Shown piece after piece: positions 1 to 8,858 of a DNA stretch of 64,000 nt (position 1 is the stretch's first letter; every line of letters begins with the position of its first letter). Origin of the DNA: Arthrobacter_B citreus (GTDB lineage: Bacteria > Actinomycetota > Actinomycetes > Actinomycetales > Micrococcaceae); NCBI RefSeq assembly GCF_042429235.1, contig NZ_JBHMBA010000019.1, one strand, 5' to 3'. The translations under genes were made by a program, and so were the position numbers. The notes below the pieces were generated by a model. The model made no database searches. It had not been told where the DNA came from and saw only the letters and a list, made by a program, of their open reading frames with translations.

Positions 1-404
1 GCCGCAGCCAGCCCGGAGAGCATCTCCAGGCCCGACAGCAGATCCGCAGGCGCGGCGGTGACCAGGCTGGCCAGCACCGTGGTGGTCCCGGCCGCGTGCA
101 TCCGGTGCAGTGCAGTCCGTGCTGCGGCCGCATCCGCGGACGGGAAGTCGACGCCGTAGCCGCCGTGACAGTGCAGGTCCACCAACCCGGGAACGGCCAG
201 TTGGCCCGGAGCCAGCCGGATTTCGTTGACGTCATGCTCAGGCGGGATGTCCGCTGCCGCCAATGCCGCGTCCAACCCGGACTCGTGACCGGCGTACAGG
301 ATCACGGTCCCGGTAACCGCCACCGCAGCGGACTCTTCGATGCGGGATCCCAGGAGCGCCCGGCCGCGGAGAACGGTGACGGGAGGGCGGTTGGCCGTGC
401 GCAT
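1..404 (-). CDS. nagA: N-acetylglucosamine-6-phosphate deacetylase, N-terminal part (cut by window edge)
   Basis: The frame starts at an ATG (404-402) preceded by a GAGAGGA ribosome site that lies across the nagB stop codon, and it is still open at the left edge, so only about 134 residues are seen. The metal-binding amidohydrolase signature PGLVDLHCHGGYGVDF (about residues 70-85) marks the NagA family, which removes acetate from GlcNAc-6-phosphate to give glucosamine-6-phosphate in the cytosol. It lies 11 bp after nagB and is surely co-transcribed with it. In the sialic-acid route of this locus it acts just after NanE. The C-terminal catalytic aspartate is outside the window. Confidence 0.88.
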   Translation of the reverse strand, partial: MRTANRPPVTVLRGRALLGSRIEESAAVAVTGTVILYAGHESGLDAALAAADIPPEHDVNEIRLAPGQLAVPGLVDLHCHGGYGVDFPSADAAAARTALHRMHAAGTTTVLASLVTAAPADLLSGLEMLSGLAA

Positions 405-415
405 GGACGGTCCTC

Positions 416-1135
416 TCAGAAGGCCAGCCGGGCGGCGGCGGATTGATCCAGCAGAACAGTGACACGTGGGTGCAGCTGCAGCGCGGATGCCGGACAATCC
501 GGGGTAACCGGGCCCTGCAGCGCCCGCGCAATGATATCGGCTTTGTCAGCGCCGTGCGCAATCAGGAGCAGCTGCCGGGCGTCAAGAATGGTGCCGATGC
601 CCTGGGTCATGCAGCGGGTGGGCACCTGGTCGGGGGAGTCGAAGAAACGGGCATTGGCTCGGCGGGTCCGTTCCGCGAGCTCCTCCACCCGGGTGCGCGA
701 GTCCAGGGCGGCACCTGGTTCATTGAAGGCCAGGTGGCCGTTATGGCCGATGCCGAGGATCTGCAGATCCACGCCGCCGGCATCGCGGATGGCCTGCTCA
801 TACTCCCGTGCGGCGGCATCCAGGTCGGCGGCTGCAACGTCGGGCAGGAGCACGGATCCCGGCCGCATGCCCAGCCGCTGCACCACTTCGCTGTCGATCA
901 CGGCACCGTAGCTGCGGGGATCTCCCGGCGGCAGCCCGATGTACTCATCCAGGGCAAAACCGCGCACGCGGGAGAAGTCCAGGCCGAAGTCCGCCAGCGC
1001 GTCGTAGAGCGGCAGCGGGGAGGAACCGGTGGCAAATCCAAGCACCGCATCGGGCTTGGCCTGCACGCAGCCGCGGACGACGGCGGCTCCCGCGGCCCCG
1101 GCTGCTTCCCGGCTGTCCTTGATCAAAACCTTCAT
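416..1135 (-). CDS. nagB: Glucosamine-6-phosphate deaminase
   Basis: This 239-residue protein converts glucosamine-6-phosphate to fructose-6-phosphate and ammonia. Family motifs are visible: FALDEYIGL with the catalytic Asp, and GIGHNGHLAFNEPG with the ring-opening His and the Glu. I chose the ATG at 1135 because AAAGGA lies 7 bp upstream and the protein then begins MKVLIKDS, the usual NagB start. An in-frame ATG at 1177 would overlap the upstream gene's TGA by 4 bp but has only a weak ribosome site. The gene lies between the GntR regulator and nagA, on one strand with short gaps, consistent with a regulator-nagB-nagA operon. Confidence 0.92.
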   Translation of the reverse strand: MKVLIKDSREAAGAAGAAVVRGCVQAKPDAVLGFATGSSPLPLYDALADFGLDFSRVRGFALDEYIGLPPGDPRSYGAVIDSEVVQRLGMRPGSVLLPDVAAADLDAAAREYEQAIRDAGGVDLQILGIGHNGHLAFNEPGAALDSRTRVEELAERTRRANARFFDSPDQVPTRCMTQGIGTILDARQLLLIAHGADKADIIARALQGPVTPDCPASALQLHPRVTVLLDQSAAARLAF

Positions 1136-1173
1136 GGTGTGGTCCTTTGTGGCAGTTCCGGCATCTGAAGCGG

Positions 1174-1950
1174 TCATCGGCGCACCAGCTCCGCAATAGC
1201 CTCACGGATGCCGTCAAAGTGGCTGTTGATCCGCTTCGACGCCAGCGCTTTGTCTCCGGCACGCACTGCTTCGAAGATCTCCCGGTGCATTTGCGCGGTG
1301 GCGTGCAGACTGGCGGTCTTCATGCCTGCTTCGGCATGGATCCGGCTGTAAACGTCCCAAAACACCGACATGAGGTGGGTCAGCAACTCGTTGCCCAGCG
1401 GTTCAAACAACTGCCGGTGAAATTCCGAGTCCACGGCGGCCAGGGCCTGGCCCGCATCAGCCAGGGACTCCATCTCCTGGACCGTGGCCTCGATGGCGGC
1501 CAGATGCTCAGGGGTCATGAGGGCCATGGCCTGACCGATCAACCCTGATTCCAGTGTCTGCCGGACATCCACCAGTTCGAGCGCTTCCTTGCCCTGCTGG
1601 CGCAGCGACAGCCGGCCCCGGAAGCTCAGCCCGGCGGTCAGGGCATCGAAGTTGGTGGGCGCAACAAACATGCCGTAACCGTGCCGGATCTCCACGACGC
1701 CCAGGGCCTGCAGCACCTTGAGGGATTCCCGCAGGGTGTTACGGCCCACCCCCAGTGCCGAGCAGAGCTCAGCCTCGGTGGGCAGCGGACTTCCGGCCTG
1801 CAGCTTGCTGTCCAGAATCAGGTCCATGATGTCGCTCTGCAGGGCAGCAAGCCGTGCCTGGGCGCTGAAGCGCGGCCGGGCCGGCGCGCGGGCCGGAAGC
1901 GCCGGCGGGGGAGCGTCTTCGGCGGAAAGCGGCTGCGTGGTGTTTTTCAC
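1174..1950 (-). CDS. GntR-family (FCD/FadR subfamily) regulator, probably of sialic-acid/amino-sugar genes
   Basis: A winged helix-turn-helix (PLPTEAELCSALGVGRNTLRES, about residues 45-105) is followed by an all-helical FCD ligand-binding domain with the metal-binding histidines expected of this subfamily. I chose the GTG at 1950 with AAGGAG 11 bp upstream; a TTG one codon earlier is an alternative, and the longer frame back to 2046 has a non-GntR-like, Cys-rich leader. The gene leads nagB-nagA and diverges from the importer/nan operon across about 255 bp. In C. glutamicum a GntR regulator called NanR sits in the equivalent locus, so a NanR role is inferred, with GlcNAc-6-P or ManNAc-6-P as possible effector. 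I could not pick out its operator. Confidence 0.85.
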   Translation of the reverse strand: MKNTTQPLSAEDAPPPALPARAPARPRFSAQARLAALQSDIMDLILDSKLQAGSPLPTEAELCSALGVGRNTLRESLKVLQALGVVEIRHGYGMFVAPTNFDALTAGLSFRGRLSLRQQGKEALELVDVRQTLESGLIGQAMALMTPEHLAAIEATVQEMESLADAGQALAAVDSEFHRQLFEPLGNELLTHLMSVFWDVYSRIHAEAGMKTASLHATAQMHREIFEAVRAGDKALASKRINSHFDGIREAIAELVRR

Positions 1951-2206
1951 CAAAATCGGCACTCCTTGGAAAAGGTCATTGAGCAAATCTTCACAGTTCG
2001 GGCAACGGATGGGGCAACTGTCTGAGCGCGCCGGCGGCACACTCAAACCGGGTCAGCGCCGGCCGGGTGCGGCGGGCGGGAACTCCACTTAGTCACAGAC
2101 GCGGCGTGCTTGACCGCATCTTGTGATTCAGCTTACAGTCTATTCAACCCGCATGGGATGTCCTACGTCCGATATCCGCATCACACCAGAATGGTGAGGC
2201 ACTTTC

Positions 2207-3811
2207 ATGAGTACAACTTCCGAGAGCACCGGCTTTCTCCGGAACGCCAGCCGGCGCGATTTCCTGCGCATTGCCGGTGTCCTGGGCACCGCTTCGGCCT
2301 TTGCCGGCTCCCTGGCTGCCTGCAGCCCGGGCGGCGCACCTGCCGCCAGCAGCACCGGCGCTGCTGCCGCAGACTCCATTGAAGCCGGAATTTCCTATTC
2401 CCTCTCCACCGGCTTTGACCCGATGTCCGCCACCGGTGCCACCCCGGTGGCCGCCAACCTCCACATCTTCGAAGGCCTGACGGAACTGCACCCGGCCACC
2501 CGGAAGCCGTACCTGGCCCTGGCCGCAGCCGAACCCGAAAAGGTCAACGACACCACGTACCGCGTCACCCTCCGTGACGGCGCCACCTTCCACAACGGCG
2601 AGCCCGTCACCGTCGACGACGTCGTCTACTCCTTTGAGCGCGTGCTCGACCCGGCCAACACCTCCCTGTTCGCCGGTTTCATCCCCTTCATCGCTTCCGT
2701 CACCGCCGACGGCGATGCGGTGAAGTTTTCGCTGAAGTACCCGTTCGCCGAGTTCGGCCCGCGCATTTCCGTGGTCAAGATCGTTCCCAAGGCACTGGCT
2801 CAGGACAAGGCTGCCTTTGACCTGGCACCGGTGGGCAGCGGACCGTACAAATTTGTCTCGGCGGTCAAGGAAGACCGGATTGTCTTCAAGAAGTTCGAGG
2901 AATACAACGGCTCCTACCCGGCCAAGGTCACCGACATGACCTGGCTGCTGCTGGCGGACCCCGCGGCACGCGTGGCAGCGGTCCCGTCCCGGACCCAGGC
3001 CATCGAGGACATTCCGTACCTGGACGTGGACCAGCTCAAGGCCAAGCTGGATGTGGAGTCCGTGCAGTCCTTCGGCCTGCTGTTCATGATGTTCAACTGC
3101 GCCTCGGAGAAGTTCGCCGACAAGCGGGTGCGGCAGGCACTGCATTACGCCACCAACACCGAGGACATCATTTCCAAGGCGCTGCTGGGCAACGCCGCCG
3201 CGGCGACCTCCTACTTCCAGAAGGGGCATCCGTCCTACACGGAGGCCGGCACCGTCTACGGTTATGACCCGGAGAAGGCCAAGGCCCTGCTCAAGGAAGC
3301 CGGCATGGAAAACATGACCGTGACGCTGACGTCCACCGACGCCGGCTGGGTCACCAAGGTGACCCCGCTGATCAAGGAAAGCTGGGACGCGATCGGCATC
3401 ACCACCACGCTGGAACCCCTGCAGTCCGCAGCGGTCTACGCTCCGGAGAAGGTGGGCGGCCAGAACTTCGACGTCCTGGTTGCACCGGGCGATCCCTCAG
3501 TCTTCGGCAACGACGGCGACCTGCTGCTGAGCTGGTTCTACCGCGGCGACACCTGGGCGAAGAACCGCATGGCCTGGGCCGGCACCCCCGAGTACGCGGA
3601 GGTCCAAGCAAAGCTGGACGAGGCTGTCCAGGTGGAGCCGGCGGAAGCGAAAAAGCTGCACGCCGCCGTCGTCGACATTGTTGCCGAAGAAGTGCCGCTG
3701 TACCCGCTGTTCCACCGCCAGCTACCCACCGCGTGGGACAGCAGCACGCTCGACGGCTTCGCGCCGCTTCCGACCACCGGCCTCTCCTTCGTAGGCGTCG
3801 GCCGGAAGTAA
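2207..3811 (+). CDS. Family-5 extracellular solute-binding lipoprotein of the sialic-acid ABC importer
   Basis: A 534-residue protein of the DppA/OppA (SBP_bac_5) family. The N-terminus carries a twin-arginine motif, SRRDFLR (about residues 14-20), a hydrophobic stretch and a lipobox SLAAC, so it looks like a Tat-exported lipoprotein anchored outside the membrane. The family signature around YSFERVLDPANTS is present. It is the first gene of the run of seven that ends with nanE, which points to N-acetylneuraminate rather than peptides, as with SatA of Haemophilus ducreyi and SiaE of C. glutamicum. GAGG lies 8 bp before the ATG. The substrate is an inference from context. Confidence 0.88.
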   Translation: MSTTSESTGFLRNASRRDFLRIAGVLGTASAFAGSLAACSPGGAPAASSTGAAAADSIEAGISYSLSTGFDPMSATGATPVAANLHIFEGLTELHPATRKPYLALAAAEPEKVNDTTYRVTLRDGATFHNGEPVTVDDVVYSFERVLDPANTSLFAGFIPFIASVTADGDAVKFSLKYPFAEFGPRISVVKIVPKALAQDKAAFDLAPVGSGPYKFVSAVKEDRIVFKKFEEYNGSYPAKVTDMTWLLLADPAARVAAVPSRTQAIEDIPYLDVDQLKAKLDVESVQSFGLLFMMFNCASEKFADKRVRQALHYATNTEDIISKALLGNAAAATSYFQKGHPSYTEAGTVYGYDPEKAKALLKEAGMENMTVTLTSTDAGWVTKVTPLIKESWDAIGITTTLEPLQSAAVYAPEKVGGQNFDVLVAPGDPSVFGNDGDLLLSWFYRGDTWAKNRMAWAGTPEYAEVQAKLDEAVQVEPAEAKKLHAAVVDIVAEEVPLYPLFHRQLPTAWDSSTLDGFAPLPTTGLSFVGVGRK

Positions 3812-3818
3812 GACCCGT

Positions 3819-3863
3819 CCTGCCGGATGAGGGACATCCCCCCAGACGCCCTCCTCCGGCAGG
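3819..3863 (+). terminator. Intercistronic stem-loop between binding protein and permease
   Basis: CCTGCCGGA (3819-3827) pairs with TCCGGCAGG (3855-3863), a perfect 9-bp GC-rich stem with a large loop and no U tract. It lies just after the binding-protein stop codon inside the operon. Such hairpins commonly stabilise the highly expressed binding-protein mRNA or attenuate read-through. The role is inferred. Confidence 0.5.
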
Positions 3864-3897
3864 GCGGCCCCCCCCGCACCACTTGGAGAAAGAAAAC

Positions 3898-4857
3898 ATG
3901 GCAACACTTTTGCGCCTGCTGGGCCGCAGGCTGGCAGCTCTGCCGTTCATGCTGCTGGGCGTGACCATCATGGTCTTTATCGTCCTGTCGGTGATCCCGG
4001 CGGACCGCGCCACCGCAGTCCTGGGCGAAAACGCCAGTGAAGAAGCCAAAGAAGCCTTCCGCGAGGACCGCGGCCTGAACGACTCCCTGCTCGTGCAGTT
4101 CCTGCGCTACCTCGGCGGCGTGGTGCGGCTGGACTTCGGCTTCACCAACCCGCCGGAAGAATCCGTGGCCTCCAAGATTGCCTCGGCCTTCCCGGTCACC
4201 CTGCAGCTGACCCTGCTGGGCATCCTGCTGGCCGTGTTCCTGGCCCTGGTGCTGGGCGTGACCAGCGCACTGTACCGGGACCGCTGGCCGGACCAGGCCA
4301 TCCGCGTCTTCTCGATTGCCGCCATCGCCACGCCGTCGTTCTGGCTGGCCATCCTGCTCATCCAGTGGCTGGCCCTGCCGGCGGGATCCATATTCCCCAC
4401 CGGAGGCCTGGACTGGGCCGACCAATACGGCTTTGTCGGCTGGATGTACTCCATGGCCCTGCCCGCACTGGCCCTGGGCCTGCCGGTCTCCGCCTCCCTG
4501 ATCCGGGTGGTGCGGACCTCCATGGTCGAGGAACTGGACCGCGACTACGTCCGCACCGCCATCGGCAACGGAGTTCCGTACCGGACCGTGGTGGCCCGGA
4601 ACGTGCTGCGCAACGCCCTGGTAACCCCGGTTACCGTCCTGGGCCTGCGCATCGGCTACCTGCTGGGCGGCGCCGTGGTGATTGAGAAAATCTTCAACCT
4701 CAACGGCATGGGAGACCTGATCATCGTCGGGCTCAACACCTCCGACACGAACCTCGTGCAGGGCGCCGTGCTGACCATCGCCGTGGCCTTCGTCGTCGTC
4801 AACATCCTGGTGGATGTCCTTTACGTACTCATCAATCCCCGGATCCGGACGGTATAA
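3898..4857 (+). CDS. ABC importer permease, DppB/OppB type
   Basis: A 319-residue inner-membrane protein with an N-terminal segment (RRLAALPFMLLGVTIMVF) typical of DppB-like permeases, about six membrane spans, and an EAA-like coupling loop near DYVRTAIGNGVPYRTVVARN. It starts 86 bp after the binding protein and ends 2 bp before the next permease. It forms the channel with the permease half of the following fusion protein. By position it matches SiaF of the C. glutamicum sialic-acid importer. Confidence 0.9.
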   Translation: MATLLRLLGRRLAALPFMLLGVTIMVFIVLSVIPADRATAVLGENASEEAKEAFREDRGLNDSLLVQFLRYLGGVVRLDFGFTNPPEESVASKIASAFPVTLQLTLLGILLAVFLALVLGVTSALYRDRWPDQAIRVFSIAAIATPSFWLAILLIQWLALPAGSIFPTGGLDWADQYGFVGWMYSMALPALALGLPVSASLIRVVRTSMVEELDRDYVRTAIGNGVPYRTVVARNVLRNALVTPVTVLGLRIGYLLGGAVVIEKIFNLNGMGDLIIVGLNTSDTNLVQGAVLTIAVAFVVVNILVDVLYVLINPRIRTV

Positions 4858-4859
4858 CC

Positions 4860-7013
4860 ATGCGCAACGGACTCGCTGAACGGCTCGCCACATCCGGCGC
4901 CCGCTTCACCTCCCTGAAACTCAGCTCCAAGCTCGCCCTGGGCTTCCTGGTCCTGGTGGCGTTCATCGCCGTCACCGGCCCCATGCTCGCCCCGTTCGGC
5001 GAGAACGAATCCAGCGCTCCAGTGCTTCCGCCCGGCGGCGAGCACCTGATGGGCACCGACGGAAACAGCTACGACGTGTTCTCCCGGCTGCTGTACGGCG
5101 CCCGGGTCTCCGCCGCGATCGGCCTCGGCTCCGTGCTGGTGGCCGTGATCCTGGGCGCCGTCCTCGGAGCCCTGGCCGCCACATCCCGCAAGTCGGTCAA
5201 TGAAGGCATCATGCGGGTCCTGGACATCATGATGGCGTTCCCCGGCATCGCCCTGGCCGCCGCCCTGCTGTTTGCCCTCAAGGACTATTCGGTGGCCCTC
5301 TTCGGGTCCACCGTTCCGGTGATCATCTTTGCCATTGCCATTGTCTACACGCCCCAGCTGGCCCGGGTGGTCCGCGCCAACGTGCTGGCCCAGTACGGCG
5401 AGGACTATGTCCGCGCCGAACGCGTGATCGGCGCCGGCCGGCTGTTCATCCTGACCAGGCACGTGGTGCGCAACACCGCGGCCCCCGTCCTGGTTTTCGC
5501 CACGGTAATGGTGGCTGACGCCATCATCCTCGAAGCGTCGCTGTCCTTCCTCGGCGCCGGCGTCCAGCCGCCGTCCGCCTCCTGGGGCAATGTGATGGCC
5601 GACGGCCGCAACGTGGTCTTCAGCGGCGCCTGGTGGCCGACGACGTTTGGCGGCATCGCCATCCTGCTCACCGTCCTGGCGCTGAACATCCTGGCCGAAG
5701 GCCTCACCGACGCCATGGTCAACCCGCGTCCGCGCCGGGCCGCACCGGTGAAGGACGCCATGGTTAAGGACGGCACAGTAAAGGACGCCGCAGCCGCCGT
5801 TCCTGCCCCGGCCGCCGCCGCCGTGTCCGCCGCCGCCGCCGTCGCCGCTCCGCCCGCAGCGACCGAAGGAACCGTGGTGGAGGACACCGCCGCCGGTACC
5901 CTGATCAACCAGCCCGGGTCCCTGGCCGCCCTGGCCGAGGAGCTGCAGCTGCTCGCCGCCGTGGAGAACCGCCGCACCGACCGGCTGCCCGCCGTCGGCG
6001 CGGAGGCCCCGGTGATCCTCGAGGTCCGCGACCTCTCCATCCGCTTCCCGGGCCGCTACGGCGACACCGCCATTGTGGACCGGGTCAGCTTCACCGTCCG
6101 CGAGGGCGAAACCATGGGCCTGGTGGGAGAATCCGGCTGCGGAAAATCCATCACGTCCCTGGCCATCATGGGCCTGCTGCCGCCCACCGCGGTGCTCAGC
6201 GGATCCATTAAGTTCAACGGCAAGGAACTGCTGACCAACGACAAACGCGAACGGGACCAGCGCTACCGCGGCCTGCGCGGCGAGCAGATTGCCATGGTGT
6301 ACCAGGACGCGCTGAGCTCACTCAACCCGTCCATGCTGATCAAGGACCAGCTGCTGCAGCTCACCCGCCGCAACGGCCGCAAATCCCCGCGCGAACTGCT
6401 GGAACTGGTGAAGCTGGATCCGGAGCGCACGCTCAAGAGCTATCCGCATGAGCTCTCCGGCGGACAGCGCCAGCGCGTGCTCGTGGCCATGGCGCTGTCC
6501 CGCTCGCCAAAGATCATCGTCGCGGACGAGCCGACCACCGCCCTGGACGTCACCGTCCAGAAACAGGTGGTGGACCTGCTCAACGAACTGCGCGAGGAAC
6601 TGGGTTTCGCGATGGTCTTCGTCAGTCACGACCTGGCCCTGGTGGCCTCCCTGGCACACCGGATCACGGTGATGTACGCCGGCCAGGTGGTGGAATCCGC
6701 GGGAGCCTCCGAGCTGATGCGCAATCCACACCACGAGTACACCCGCGGCCTGCTTGGCGCCGTGCTGTCCATCGAATCCGACGCCGACCGGCTGCACCAG
6801 ATCCAGGGCACGGTTCCCTCGCCGCGCGAATTCGCGGCCGGCGACCGGTTTGCCGAACGCTCCCTGCGCCCGGACGCGGATCCGGACCAGATCCTGTCCT
6901 TTGTCCGCGTGGGCGAGGGCGAGCACTACTGGGCCAGCCACCTGACAGACAGCCACAACGACGGCGGCGCCACCCTGGCCGCCGCCGGCACCAGTGCCGA
7001 AGGACAAGCATGA
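4860..7013 (+). CDS. Fused ABC permease (DppC type) and ATPase (DppD type)
   Basis: A 717-residue fusion. Residues about 1-295 are a DppC/OppC-like permease with the EAA loop DYVRAERVIGAGRLFILTRHV. Residues about 296-380 are an Ala/Pro-rich linker containing three VKDxxx units. Residues about 385-690 are an ATPase with Walker A GESGCGKS, signature LSGGQRQR and Walker B IIVADEPT, plus the oligopeptide-transporter C-terminal extension. There is no stop codon or frameshift between the halves. A permease-ATPase fusion also occurs, as I recall, in the C. glutamicum sialic-acid importer (SiaG), which supports the assignment. The last 4 bp overlap the next gene (ATGA). Confidence 0.9.
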   Translation: MRNGLAERLATSGARFTSLKLSSKLALGFLVLVAFIAVTGPMLAPFGENESSAPVLPPGGEHLMGTDGNSYDVFSRLLYGARVSAAIGLGSVLVAVILGAVLGALAATSRKSVNEGIMRVLDIMMAFPGIALAAALLFALKDYSVALFGSTVPVIIFAIAIVYTPQLARVVRANVLAQYGEDYVRAERVIGAGRLFILTRHVVRNTAAPVLVFATVMVADAIILEASLSFLGAGVQPPSASWGNVMADGRNVVFSGAWWPTTFGGIAILLTVLALNILAEGLTDAMVNPRPRRAAPVKDAMVKDGTVKDAAAAVPAPAAAAVSAAAAVAAPPAATEGTVVEDTAAGTLINQPGSLAALAEELQLLAAVENRRTDRLPAVGAEAPVILEVRDLSIRFPGRYGDTAIVDRVSFTVREGETMGLVGESGCGKSITSLAIMGLLPPTAVLSGSIKFNGKELLTNDKRERDQRYRGLRGEQIAMVYQDALSSLNPSMLIKDQLLQLTRRNGRKSPRELLELVKLDPERTLKSYPHELSGGQRQRVLVAMALSRSPKIIVADEPTTALDVTVQKQVVDLLNELREELGFAMVFVSHDLALVASLAHRITVMYAGQVVESAGASELMRNPHHEYTRGLLGAVLSIESDADRLHQIQGTVPSPREFAAGDRFAERSLRPDADPDQILSFVRVGEGEHYWASHLTDSHNDGGATLAAAGTSAEGQA

Positions 7014-7840
7014 GCACGAATTCCATGAGCACTCAGGCGCCCGCCCGGACCACACCGGTCCTGGAGCTGCGCGGCCTCAAGGTCCATCACCGCACCCGCA
7101 CCGGGTCCATCTTCCGCCCCAACATCGTCAAGGCCGTGGACGGCGTGGACTTCACCGTCCGCCGCGGTGAAACGGTGGGCGTGGTGGGGGAGTCCGGCTG
7201 CGGCAAGTCCACCCTGGCCTCCGTCCTGGTGGGGCTGCAGCAGCCCACCGCCGGGGAGGTCCTCTTCCACGGAGAACCGATCAGCATCCGGCGCGCCGCG
7301 GATCGCAAGCGCTTCGGCCAGGACGTCGCCGTCGTCTTCCAGGATCCGTCCACCGCACTGAACCCGCGGATGACCATCCAGGACATCCTGACCGACCCGC
7401 TGCAGGTCCACGGCATCGGGGACGCCCGTTCCCGGGCGGCCAAGGTCAAGGACCTGCTCGCATTGGTGGGGCTGCCCTACACCGCAGCCGAGGTCACCCC
7501 GCATCAGGTGTCCGGCGGACAGCGCCAGCGCGTGGCCATTGCCCGGGCCCTGGCCCTGGACCCCGCCGTGATCGTGGCCGACGAGCCCACCTCGGCCCTG
7601 GACGTGTCCGTCCGCGCCCAGGTGCTGAACCTGCTGGCTGACCTCAAACGCGAACTGAACCTGGGCATGGTCTTCATCTCCCATGACATCCAGACCGTCC
7701 GCTATGTTTCCGACCGGATCTGCGTCATGTACTACGGCCGGATTGTCGAAGAGGGACCGGCCGAAGACCTCTTCGCCAACCCGAAGGACGACTACACCCG
7801 CAAGCTGCTCGGCGCCGCGCCCAGCCTGCTGCACCCCTGA
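7010..7840 (+). CDS. ABC importer ATP-binding protein, DppF/OppF type
   Basis: A 276-residue ATPase with Walker A GESGCGKST, Q-loop VFQDPSTALNPR, signature VSGGQRQR, Walker B VIVADEPTSALD and H-loop SHD. The start overlaps the preceding stop in an ATGA, so translation is coupled. It provides the second nucleotide-binding domain for the permease-ATPase fusion upstream. The gene closes the transporter block and is followed after about 80 bp by nanA on the same strand. Confidence 0.92.
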   Translation: MSTNSMSTQAPARTTPVLELRGLKVHHRTRTGSIFRPNIVKAVDGVDFTVRRGETVGVVGESGCGKSTLASVLVGLQQPTAGEVLFHGEPISIRRAADRKRFGQDVAVVFQDPSTALNPRMTIQDILTDPLQVHGIGDARSRAAKVKDLLALVGLPYTAAEVTPHQVSGGQRQRVAIARALALDPAVIVADEPTSALDVSVRAQVLNLLADLKRELNLGMVFISHDIQTVRYVSDRICVMYYGRIVEEGPAEDLFANPKDDYTRKLLGAAPSLLHP

Positions 7841-7923
7841 TTTTTCCCCTGATTTTCACTGTTGTCCGGTAACACCGGCTCGTTCCACTGCACCAACCCA
7901 TTACCAGCACCTTGGAGATATCT

Positions 7924-8856
7924 GTGGCCTCTCAGCCCATCCGCCAGTTCACCGGCGTCATTCCCCCCGTTGTCACGCCGCGTTCCGCAGACGGCAGCAT
8001 CGACACCCATTCCCTGGCCCGGGTGACCAAGCACCTCCTTGAGGGCGGTGTGCACGGCCTGTTTGTGCTCGGCTCCTCCGCCGAGGTGCCGTACCTGACC
8101 AACGACGAGCGCGAACTGGTGGTCACCACCATTGCCGGCGTCAACGCCGGTGAGGTTCCGCTGATCGTGGGCGCGTCCGAGCAGACCACCAACCGCGTCA
8201 TCGAGGAAGGCCGGAAAATGGTTAACCTGGGCGCCGACGCGCTCGTGGTGACGTCCCCCTTCTACGCACTGACCGACGCGCAGGAGACCGACACCCACTT
8301 CCGCAGCGTCCATGCCGCCCTGGACGTGCCGCTCTTCGCCTACGACGTGCCGGTCCGCACCAACTACAAGCTGCCGCTGAACCTGCTCATCCAGCTGGGC
8401 CGGGACCAGGTCATTGCCGGCGTCAAGGACTCCTCCGGCGACGACGTGTCCTTCCGCCAGCTCGTCCTTGCCGCCCGCGGCATCGACAACTTCTCCATCT
8501 TCACCGGCCACGAAGTGGTGGTGGACGGTGCCCTGCTCGGCGGTGCCGACGGCGTCGTGCCGGGCCTGGGCAACGTGGACCCGGCGGGCTACCGCCGGCT
8601 GTTCGATGCCGCCGCTTCCGGCAACTTCGCCGCCGCCGCCGCCGAGCAGGACCGCCTCGCCGACGTCTTCAACATCGTCTACACCCCCACGCCGGGCCGG
8701 GTGTCCGGAGGCGCGGCAGGGCTGGGCGCGTTCAAGACCGCCCTCATGCTGATGGGCGTCATCGACACCAACATCATGTCTGTGCCGATGGTGACCCTCA
8801 ATGACGCGGAAACAGCAGCCATCCGCACCATCCTTGAGCGCAACGGCCTGATCTAG
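7924..8856 (+). CDS. nanA: N-acetylneuraminate lyase / DHDPS-family aldolase
   Basis: A 310-residue (beta/alpha)8 aldolase of the DapA/NanA family. The catalytic pair is visible: Tyr in FAYDVP (about residue 140) and the Schiff-base Lys in AGVKDSSGD (about residue 168). Followed directly by a ROK kinase and an ManNAc-6-P epimerase, it is read as the lyase that splits sialic acid into ManNAc and pyruvate, not as a lysine-pathway DapA. I chose GTG 7924 because GGAG lies 6 bp upstream; a TTG at 7912 is in frame but overlaps that ribosome site. Specificity within the family rests on context. Confidence 0.85.
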   Translation: MASQPIRQFTGVIPPVVTPRSADGSIDTHSLARVTKHLLEGGVHGLFVLGSSAEVPYLTNDERELVVTTIAGVNAGEVPLIVGASEQTTNRVIEEGRKMVNLGADALVVTSPFYALTDAQETDTHFRSVHAALDVPLFAYDVPVRTNYKLPLNLLIQLGRDQVIAGVKDSSGDDVSFRQLVLAARGIDNFSIFTGHEVVVDGALLGGADGVVPGLGNVDPAGYRRLFDAAASGNFAAAAAEQDRLADVFNIVYTPTPGRVSGGAAGLGAFKTALMLMGVIDTNIMSVPMVTLNDAETAAIRTILERNGLI

Positions 8857-8858
8857 TC

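Noticed and set aside
1136..1177. Upstream ATG for nagB at 1177 overlapping the regulator stop
   Set aside because: The ATGA overlap is suggestive, but AAAGGA stands before the ATG at 1135 and family members begin there.
1954..2206. Search for the GntR/NanR operator between the divergent nag and importer genes
   Set aside because: Several short symmetrical pieces exist, but none is long or repeated enough to name as the operator.
3538..4893. A 451-codon minus-strand frame over the first permease
   Set aside because: Antisense to a clear ABC permease, with Asp/His/Gln-rich composition typical of a shadow frame.
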